Part shown: positions 57,590 to 64,000 of the stretch, piece after piece
How positions within the stretch are numbered: the first letter of the stretch is position 1
Layout of the letters: every line of letters starts with the position of its first letter
DNA from: JAMXLO01 sp963850535
GTDB taxonomy: Bacteria; Pseudomonadota; Alphaproteobacteria; Acetobacterales; Acetobacteraceae
Length of the DNA stretch: 64,000 nucleotides
Reading direction: 5' to 3'
Assembly (NCBI GenBank): GCA_963850535.1
Contig: CAWKMC010000037.1
Coordinates: 1 to 64,000, forward strand
Translations under genes and position numbers: made by a program
The notes under the pieces: generated by a model
The model's database searches: none
Seen by the model: only the letters and a program-made list of their open reading frames with translations
What the model was told of the DNA's origin: nothing

Positions 57590-58628
57590 GCCATCATCTT
57601 CCGCCATTTCGCGCGTTCTGTTGCGGGCGAGCTCTGCAGCCAACCCCCAGATCGACCGCCCGCATCATCTTCAGCACTCGAGGTAGCTCGCGCAGCCGCC
57701 CAGTCATGCGCATCGGTGCGTCACCGCGCCACCGGTGTACCAACGCCGTAGTTAATGCAAGCAGCCAGACCCGCTTATATCTATTTGGGGGTATATCAGT
57801 CGAGCCACACCCCGGATAATTGGGGGAGTCCCAATCGTATTGTGGCCGAAGCACCTTATGGGATACCACCACGGAGGGTCTCGTCTCCACGAGTGCCACC
57901 GCAAAGAATCTTGCCTGGTCCAGCACTGCTAAGCACTTGAAAATTGGAAAGGCTTGCGAAACTTCCTGGCCCCCGGCGGGTCGTGGCTGAGCCCATAGCC
58001 TATCGCAGGCCATATTATCAAAAGGCTGTCAGTTGTTTGCGAGTGTCACAATCGCTTCACGGCGATGCCATAAGTTCCAAAGCCAAGGTTGCGTATTGGT
58101 CGACGCCCAATATGGCTTCGCCCTGACGCAGGAACCCGAGAAGACGGAAACCCAGTGGCCAAAACGAATGCGAGTTCGACACCAGACCATGGGCAACTTG
58201 ACGAGCGGACGCCATTCGACGGCCCTGTTGCCGCGTTGCAGTGAGCAAAGGCGCTTTCCGTCAGCCGACGCAACGGGAAAAGTGAAATCCTCGTCGTCAA
58301 GAATCACTTTTAAACCCGAGAGAAATGTAGGACCGCCGACGTTACAAAGACACTGATGGACAGTCACGGTGGCTGCTTAACTGGAGCTGCCACCACCCAC
58401 GGCATGTGTGTGGCTCTTGGCGCACTTGGTCACTATGTGGCGAGCCGTCTACCACGTGAGAGCCTGTTTGTTGTCATCACGTTGTTTGCTACCAGTTTGA
58501 TCCCGGGTGTGGTGGGCGTGACAACGTACGAAAATGCTGATTATTGGTCGTTGTCGCCCGCACATCCGAATCGGCCGGTCCCATCTGCGACCACCGCTTC
58601 TTCACTCGCTTGAAGGAGAGATCGTTCC
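57590..58628. other. Long intergenic region between the divergent exopolysaccharide genes
   Basis: About 1.04 kb without a convincing gene. The AT content is higher than in the flanks, notably around 57760-57840 (GCTTATATCTATTTGGGGG), which suits promoters. ATTGGGGGAGTCCCAAT at 57819-57835 is a 6-bp inverted repeat that could be an operator. Two overlapping frames at 58029-58367 and one at 58356-58613 (RESLFVVITLFATSLIPGVV) are open but match nothing I know and lack good ribosome sites, so I leave them uncalled. Confidence 0.45.
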
Positions 58629-59447
58629 ATGCAAGCGCCACTCATAGTTGATGGCGTTAGAAACTGTTCGAGCAGGGACTCAATAGCGCTATTCGGGCTA
58701 CCGCTCTCAAGAGCGAGGTCCCTCGAACACGCCTTCGACCTGGTGCGCGAACTTTTCACAGCGAAGCCGGCCCGCGCTGGCTTGGTAACCTTCGCGAATC
58801 CTCTCGGCGTCCGAATTGCAACAGGGGACGCAGGTTATCGCAATAACCTCGGACGCATGGACTTCGTCTTTTGCGATGGCATCGCGCTGGCCGTTGCCGC
58901 CCGCCGCCTTGGGCGCTTCCCAATGGGGCGAATCAGCTTCGACAGCACTTCGCTGGCTCCCAAACTGTTTGAATTTGCCACGGCCCAGGGATACACCGTC
59001 GCACTCGTCGGAGGGCGCCCAGGCGTCGCCGACACGGCTGCGCGTCGGCTTGCCGCCGAGTATCCTGGCATCTCGATTATTGCTGCGCTGGATGGCTACC
59101 GTCCCCAACGCGAACTAGTCAGCAATGTATCTCTGCTCGGTCCCCAGATCGTGATCTGTGGAATGGGAGCGCCCAGGCAAGAGGAATTTCTGGTCGCGCT
59201 CGCAGACGCAGGCTGGAAAGGCGTCGGCTTCACTTGCGGAGGCTATTTTGACCATCTCGGTCAAGGCTTCCAATTCTATCCTGCGCTCCTCGATAGGCTC
59301 AATTTGCGATGGCTGTATCGAATCGCTCGCGAGCCGCGTCGGATAGGCTATCGCGCAGTAATTGAATACGGCCCCTTCTGGCTCGCGCTTGCGCAGGGAC
59401 TGCTCGGCCGAGGCCGCCCAAGTGGCGGCCCACAACGCTCGGTATAA
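58629..59447 (+). CDS. WecG/TagA/CpsF-family glycosyltransferase (GT26)
   Basis: A 272-residue transferase that adds a later sugar to the undecaprenyl-linked repeat unit (compare GumM, TagA). LVTFANPLGVRIATGDAGYR, LGRMDFVFCDGIALAVAARR and PMGRISFDSTSLAPKLFEFA form the N-terminal part. VALVGGRPGVADTAARRLAA, VICGMGAPRQEEFLVALADA and GVGFTCGGYFDHLGQGFQFY are the GT26 core. It is probably peripheral to the inner membrane. AAGGAGAG precedes the ATG at 58629. The WecA-like initiator lies downstream on the same strand. Confidence 0.88.
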   Translation: MQAPLIVDGVRNCSSRDSIALFGLPLSRARSLEHAFDLVRELFTAKPARAGLVTFANPLGVRIATGDAGYRNNLGRMDFVFCDGIALAVAARRLGRFPMGRISFDSTSLAPKLFEFATAQGYTVALVGGRPGVADTAARRLAAEYPGISIIAALDGYRPQRELVSNVSLLGPQIVICGMGAPRQEEFLVALADAGWKGVGFTCGGYFDHLGQGFQFYPALLDRLNLRWLYRIAREPRRIGYRAVIEYGPFWLALAQGLLGRGRPSGGPQRSV

Positions 59448-59713
59448 GCAGCGGGATCTCAGTGCATCCAACGTATAATCTTTTGAACTGGCGCGAGACC
59501 GTTCCCAACACGGACGGGATTCGGCCGCGGGTCAGTAAAGTCGGAGAGATGGCGTATGGTGTCTTCTCCAAACTCCGGGACGGACGTTTCGAGAGGTCTC
59601 ATTGGCGCGGGGGCTCTCAAGTTCCGCCAGCCGCCCAGGAAAGCACGCTTGTGTCTTTCCGTCCTGAGGACTCGGCCGGTCCGATCCTTCCCACAAACGT
59701 CTAGAGGGTGACT

Positions 59714-60776
59714 GTGAAAACTCTCGTTCCGCAATTGACGACTTTGGCCATCCTCAGCGTTCTTCTTATCACCGTTGCCAGGACTTATGCGTCGAGGTTT
59801 AGCCTGATGGACCGACCGGGCGGGCGGAAGACGCATGTTGGCGAGGTCCCGACTGTGGGCGGCCTGAGCATCTATGTGGCGTTTGTTCTTGGAACGGCGC
59901 TCGAGTTCGATCTTCTGGAGAGATACACCGGTACTGCTGCTCGGAATGGGTTTTTTGGCAATAATCGGCAGCATCGACGATGCAATTGATCTCCGGCCGT
60001 CCAACAAGCTGGCAGCACAGTTGATAGCGGCGCTCTTGCTTGTGCTCGCGAGTGGTTTGCCCCTCCTGACGCTGGGGCGGTTGCCGATCCTGGACGACTG
60101 GACAACTTCGATCAGTGTCGGCCTGACGTTGTTCGTCATTTTTTGGATCATCAATGCAGTTAACATGGCGGACGGGATCGACGGTATGGCCGGAGGGCTT
60201 ATCGTGGTCAGTCTGACCTGGCTGGGAATCGGCGCCGCTCTAAAGGGTTCGGCCGATATGCCAACCATCATTATCCGATTGGTTGTCCCCGTGCTGGCCT
60301 TCCTCGCCTTCAACCATCGCACACCGTGGAGGAGGCGGGCGTCGGTCTTTATGGGCGATGCCGGCACCATGATGCTCGGATATGCGATTTGCTGGTTCTT
60401 GCTCGAGCTGCGTGCAGATGGCGTGCATCTGCTCGCTTCGAGCTTAGTTCTGTCGATTCCTATGGTTGATACCGCGAGCCTGTTCTTCAGGAGGGTGTTC
60501 GCCGGTAAGAATCCGTTCCGCGGCGACCGACAGCATCTGCATGACCTGCTGGAGGCAGCGGGAGTCCCCACTGCTGCAGTGCCGCTGATCGTGAATGCCG
60601 CAGCCGCGGTGGTGGGCGGGTTTGGGATCCTCGGCGCTTACTGCGACCTGCAGCCTGTAGCCTTTGCCGTGGCCTGGGCGCTCGTCGTGTTCGCTCACAC
60701 GATCGTCGTTGGCCTGCTGCTCAATCGCCATGCGAGTGGCGCAAGCAGAACCCCCGTTATCGAGACAAGCCCATAA
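59714..60776 (+). pseudogene. WecA/MraY-like undecaprenyl-phosphate glycosyl-1-phosphate transferase, one frameshift
   Basis: A polytopic initiating enzyme of the GT4/MraY superfamily, about 353 residues when repaired, which loads a sugar phosphate onto undecaprenyl phosphate. From the GTG at 59714 (AGAGGG upstream) it reads FSLMDRPGGRKTHVGEVPTV then GGLSIYVAFVL. Between 59885 and 59935 a +1 shift moves the frame, which continues PVLLLGMGFLAIIGSIDDAI (the IDD motif), NAVNMADGIDGMAGGLIV and SVFMGDAGTMMLGYAICWFL. The C-terminus has NPFRGDRQHLHDLL, the WecA HIHH-type region. As written the product ends early at 59989. Ten or so membrane helices remain recognisable. A sequence error is plausible. 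Confidence 0.83.
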
Positions 60777-60797
60777 GGACGTGCCGCCAAGTCACGG

Positions 60798-62834
60798 TCA
60801 TACTCTGATGTCCAGCCAGCCATGTGGAGTGACAGCCGCACGATCTTCTTGGCGCAGCAGGATCGTCGTCATCGCTGACTCGATGATGGCGGGACCATCG
60901 ATAGTCTGCCGCGGCGCCAGATCTTCGAACTTAAAGACGGGTAAGCTGATCCACTGGCGAAGCCAGACGCGGCGCTCCTCCCGCGGCGCCGCATCCGGGC
61001 GCGCGTCACGCCATGGTTCCTGTGGCACGGCCGGCAGCACGCCGATCACCGCCGCTCGCGCGTTGACCAGCACCGCGTTCTGGTCACGCAATGCATAGGT
61101 ATAGAGTTCCTCGTGGCGGTTGTGGAATAGCTCGACGATCTGTGGCAGCGGATCGTCAACGGCCCAGTCGATGCGATCGAGCGGGACCGTGATTTCGAAG
61201 ATCTGCTCGCCATAGCGCATTTCGACCGAGCGCTGCACATGGACGGGTCCGTCGAACGACGCTCGCAGGCGTGCCAGCCCCTCCTGCTCCATCTCGGCGA
61301 ACAACAACTTGATGCCGGCACCATCGAGCCGCGCCGTGTCACCAATATGCGTGCGCGATACCTCGAAGCGCAGATCGGTTGCCAGCATGCCCCAGGCCGA
61401 CAGGACGGCCGCAACCCGTGGCACCACGACGCGGTTCAAATCGAGTTGGCGCGCCACGTCGGTGACGTGCAGTCCTGCCGCACCGCCGAAGGACAGCAAA
61501 GCAAAGCGACGCGGATCAACGCCACGCCGCACTGAGACGAGACGAATACCCTCCGCCACGTTGGTGTTGACGACCCGATGCACGCCTTCCGCGGCCGCTG
61601 TGCGGTCAACCTTGAGGTCCGCCGCCAAACGATCCAGCACCGCGTTCGCAGCTGCTTCATCAAGTTTGGCGGTCCCGCCGAGGAAATGCCTGGGATCGAG
61701 GTAACCGAGGACCAGGTTTGCATCCGTCACTGTGGGCTCGGTGCCACCACGGCCGTAGCACGCTGGGCCAGGCACCGCACCTGCGCTTTCGGGGCCTACG
61801 TGCAGAATTCCGCCGGCATCCACCCGACCGATCGATCCACCTCCGGCGCCAAGACTGACGATGTCGAGGCTGTTCAGCGCCAGGCGGTGGCCGCCGATGC
61901 CGCGACCGCTGACCAACGCCGGCTCGCCATCCACGATGAGGCATATGTCAGTGCTGGTGCCACCCATGTCGAACGGGATCAGGTTGTCGCTGCCCAACAA
62001 CCGAGTGGCGTAGCGGCTGCCGGCGACGCCCCCAGCAGGACCGGACAACACGCCGCCGGCGGCAAGGCGTGCCAACTCTGCGATAGGAGCGACGCCGCCA
62101 TGCGACTGGATGATCAGGACCGGTCCTTCGAAGCCTGCCTCGGTCAGGCGCTGCTCTAGTCTCGTAAGATAGCGCGACAGCGCCGGTCCGACATAGGCGT
62201 TCACCACCGTGGTGGAGACGCGGTCGAATTCTTTGATCTGAGGGAAAACGTCGCAGGAGAGCGATACGTAGGCATTGGGCATCGCGTGGGCGAGCGCGCT
62301 CGCGGTCTCGCGTTCGTGGCGCGGATCGCGGTACGCATGCAGGTAGCACACCGCCACGGCTTCGACCCCAGCGCGCTTCAGCGCCTCGATCGAGGTCGCT
62401 AGCGAGGTATGGTCAACCGGTGTCTCGATTGTGCCGTCGGCGCGCATGCGTTCATTGACGCCGAGGCGCAACGCTCGCGGCACAAGTTGCTGCGGCGGCT
62501 GCATGCGCAGGTTGTAGCGGTCGTCCTTCAGGCCCTCGCGCATCTCGATGACGTCGCGGTGGCCTTCGGTGGTGAGAAGGCCGACTTTGGCGCCCTTGTG
62601 CTCGAGCAGCGCATTGGTCGCGACAGTCGTGCCGTGCACGATCCGTTCTGTCTGGGCTAGGAGGTCGGCGCGGGGCAGCCGAAGGAGTTCCGCCAGCCGG
62701 TCGAGCCCGGCCATAACGCCGACCGATGGGTCTTCCGGCGTTGATGCCACCTTTGCCAGTGTCGAATGGCCGTTGTCGTCGACTGCGACCAGGTCGGTGA
62801 AGGTACCACCGACATCAATGCCGATTTTCAGCAT
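60798..62834 (-). CDS. Hydantoinase/oxoprolinase subunit A
   Basis: A 678-residue subunit of the ATP-dependent hydantoinase/5-oxoprolinase/acetone-carboxylase family, which opens lactam rings with ATP hydrolysis. The ATP-binding start is MLKIGIDVGGTFTDLVAVDD, then RIVHGTTVATNALLEHKGA, IIQSHGGVAPIAELARLAAG and IPFDMGGTSTDICLIVDGEP (phosphate-binding repeat), with SLGAGGGSIGRVDAGGILHV and LLSFGGAAGLHVTDVARQL. The ATG at 62834 is preferred. A start at 62882 would add a low-complexity GR stretch from the intergenic hairpin. Subunit B lies just upstream in the same direction. The actual substrate (hydantoin, oxoproline or other) is not clear. Confidence 0.88.
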   Translation of the reverse strand: MLKIGIDVGGTFTDLVAVDDNGHSTLAKVASTPEDPSVGVMAGLDRLAELLRLPRADLLAQTERIVHGTTVATNALLEHKGAKVGLLTTEGHRDVIEMREGLKDDRYNLRMQPPQQLVPRALRLGVNERMRADGTIETPVDHTSLATSIEALKRAGVEAVAVCYLHAYRDPRHERETASALAHAMPNAYVSLSCDVFPQIKEFDRVSTTVVNAYVGPALSRYLTRLEQRLTEAGFEGPVLIIQSHGGVAPIAELARLAAGGVLSGPAGGVAGSRYATRLLGSDNLIPFDMGGTSTDICLIVDGEPALVSGRGIGGHRLALNSLDIVSLGAGGGSIGRVDAGGILHVGPESAGAVPGPACYGRGGTEPTVTDANLVLGYLDPRHFLGGTAKLDEAAANAVLDRLAADLKVDRTAAAEGVHRVVNTNVAEGIRLVSVRRGVDPRRFALLSFGGAAGLHVTDVARQLDLNRVVVPRVAAVLSAWGMLATDLRFEVSRTHIGDTARLDGAGIKLLFAEMEQEGLARLRASFDGPVHVQRSVEMRYGEQIFEITVPLDRIDWAVDDPLPQIVELFHNRHEELYTYALRDQNAVLVNARAAVIGVLPAVPQEPWRDARPDAAPREERRVWLRQWISLPVFKFEDLAPRQTIDGPAIIESAMTTILLRQEDRAAVTPHGWLDIRV

Positions 62835-62866
62835 GGCAATGTGCCGATGACGACGCCCCCTCCCCC

Positions 62867-62893
62867 CGCCCCCCTCCCGCAAGGGGAGGGGGA
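62867..62893. repeat. GC-rich hairpin between hyuB- and hyuA-like genes
   Basis: CCCCCCTCCC-GCAA-GGGGAGGGGG forms a strong stem with a GCAA tetraloop in the 69-bp gap between the two subunit genes. Similar C-tract/GCAA hairpins are scattered between genes in GC-rich alphaproteobacteria. It could stabilise or attenuate the transcript between the subunits. Confidence 0.55.
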
Positions 62894-62903
62894 GAAATTG
62901 CTG

Positions 62904-64000
62904 TCAGACGAAACCATTGATCTCGTCCTGTTGCCGCGCCGCCGGGTCCCGCCTCGCGGGATCGCCCCAGCCGCCACCACCGCCTGACTCAATTCGAAAC
63001 ACATCGCCAGGTCGGATCTCGATGCCGACTTCTTTGGTCTTCAGCATGCGCTGTTGCCGGCCGTCTGAGTGGAGAACGTAGCGATGCGGCAGCCCATCCT
63101 TTCCGCCCAAGATCCCGCACGCGCCGTATTTCACACCATCGCCGGCGGTGTTGCCTCGCGCCAACTCATCGATCTCCGCCACCATTTCCAAGAGGCACCC
63201 TGGGCCGCCGCGATACTGTCCATCGCCACCTGACCCCGGGCGGAACTCGTGCTGGCGGAAGAACAGGGGGAACCGCACTTCGGTTACCTCCAGGCTGCCA
63301 AACTTTATGCCGCCGGCCGCCTGCCATTCGCCTCCGGCCGGCCAGCCGTCGCCTACTGGTGACGCACCACCGCCTGGTCGCGCCTGGAACATGTGCCAGA
63401 TGAACGGTTTCTGCGTCCGCGGGTCGCGCCCCTGGATGGCGATGCGAAACCGCCGCCCCCACCCTGCCATCGCACGATCGGGACAAGCGGGCGCCAGCGC
63501 CTTGATGATCGCCTCGATGATCTCCTGCGAACAGTGGTTGGTACACAGTGTCACCGGCGCGCCCTCGTTGGCCCACACGACCGTTCCGGGCTTCGCGATC
63601 ACCTCAACCGGGCGGAAGGCACCGTCATTCTTTGGGGTGTGCGGATCGATCAGATAGGCAAGTGCAACAACGACCGCCGAACGCATATTAGGGTAGGACG
63701 AGTTGATGAACCCAACCACCTGCTCGTGCGAGTCGGACAGATCGATGGTCAGATCACTGCCACGCTTAGTAACGGTCGCACGCACGTGTATGTCGGTGTA
63801 GCCATGGCCATCGTCGTCGAGAAACGCTTCGCCGCGATACACGCCGTCCTTCCACGTCGCGATCACCGCACGTGCCTGGCGTTCGGCGCCGTCCAGCACC
63901 GCCTCGATCGCCGCAAGCGTCATGTCCCAGCCGAACTCGGAGGCAAGCGCCAGCATGCGCCGCTGACCGACATGCGCCGAGCCGATCATCGCCGCCAGAT
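62904..64000 (-). CDS. Hydantoinase/oxoprolinase subunit B (5' end outside window)
   Basis: The C-terminal 365 or so residues of the HyuB-type subunit. The frame is still open at the window edge (LAAMIGSAHVGQRRMLALAS), so the true start lies beyond 64000. Family blocks are SNTRH-like downstream features such as TIDLSDSHEQVVGFINSSYP, IDPHTPKNDGAFRPVEVIAK, GGIKFGSLEVTEVRFPLFF and FRPGSGGDGQYRGGPGCLLE, ending FRIESGGGGGWGDPARRD, the conserved C-terminal glycine run. It forms the enzyme complex with subunit A, encoded 69 bp downstream. Confidence 0.9.
   Translation of the reverse strand, partial: LAAMIGSAHVGQRRMLALASEFGWDMTLAAIEAVLDGAERQARAVIATWKDGVYRGEAFLDDDGHGYTDIHVRATVTKRGSDLTIDLSDSHEQVVGFINSSYPNMRSAVVVALAYLIDPHTPKNDGAFRPVEVIAKPGTVVWANEGAPVTLCTNHCSQEIIEAIIKALAPACPDRAMAGWGRRFRIAIQGRDPRTQKPFIWHMFQARPGGGASPVGDGWPAGGEWQAAGGIKFGSLEVTEVRFPLFFRQHEFRPGSGGDGQYRGGPGCLLEMVAEIDELARGNTAGDGVKYGACGILGGKDGLPHRYVLHSDGRQQRMLKTKEVGIEIRPGDVFRIESGGGGGWGDPARRDPAARQQDEINGFV

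Noticed and set aside
58029..58613. Three open frames in the exopolysaccharide spacer as candidate genes
   Set aside because: They overlap each other on both strands, lack convincing ribosome sites and match no family I recognise.

Overview
The window is GC-rich chromosomal DNA from an alphaproteobacterium, most likely of the Rhodospirillales/Acetobacteraceae type. That placement is inferred from protein character and gene content: short decarboxylating 6-phosphogluconate dehydrogenase, tal next to pgi, class I fructose-bisphosphate aldolase, CIRCE-controlled groESL, and large multi-domain glycosyltransferases. It is not based on a phylogenetic marker. One tRNA (Glu, UUC) is present. There is no rRNA, CRISPR array or prophage.

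Layout. 0-4 kb is a graveyard of minus-strand remnants: a histidine phosphatase, a DUF925 nucleotidyltransferase, a Baeyer-Villiger-type flavin monooxygenase and an adenylate cyclase/TolB-like protein. 4.2-9.1 kb is one giant glycosyltransferase gene (about 1167 codons) split by an IS3-family element with a clean 4-bp target duplication. 9.2-14.7 kb holds a lipoprotein, a flavin oxidoreductase, a CoA-transferase and two MFS transporters. 14.8-17.3 kb is a compact module of an active HtrA-like protease, a catalytically dead HtrA paralogue and a LuxR-type regulator. 18.3-24.8 kb is housekeeping: glpX, recJ, tRNA-Glu, hemW, a YbaK-family gene, rdgB, rph. 25-34 kb is a catabolic or xenobiotic cluster: two Gfo/Idh dehydrogenases, a flavin monooxygenase and an oligopeptide-type binding protein, divergent from a Rieske dioxygenase alpha/beta pair, then a glutathione transferase and an amidohydrolase. 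34.1-37.6 kb is an Mla-type lipid transport operon. 38.1-44.1 kb is a central sugar block: gnd, zwf, tal, pgi and a convergent aldolase. 44.2-50.3 kb is a second catabolic set: a LivJ-type binding protein, a GMC oxidoreductase with a small partner, a 2-hydroxyacid dehydrogenase and an amidohydrolase. 50.4-52.5 kb is groESL with a CIRCE operator. 52.6-55.2 kb has a phosphodiesterase, a cupin and an unknown two-repeat protein. 55.4-60.8 kb is exopolysaccharide synthesis. 60.8-64 kb is a hydantoinase/oxoprolinase pair cut by the window edge.

How the genes work together. gnd/zwf/tal/pgi with aldolase and GlpX fructose-bisphosphatase give a pentose-phosphate cycle with gluconeogenic return. The Wzc-like kinase, the WecG-type transferase, the WecA-like initiator and the giant glycosyltransferase point to a surface polysaccharide. 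The Mla operon maintains outer-membrane lipid asymmetry.

A striking property is that many otherwise well-preserved genes, including tal, pgi and rph, are broken by single-base frameshifts that are nearly all +1 in the direction of translation. This looks more like insertion-type sequence errors than natural decay. The cyclase remnants are different: their breaks have other phases and they have lost segments, so they look like real pseudogenes.
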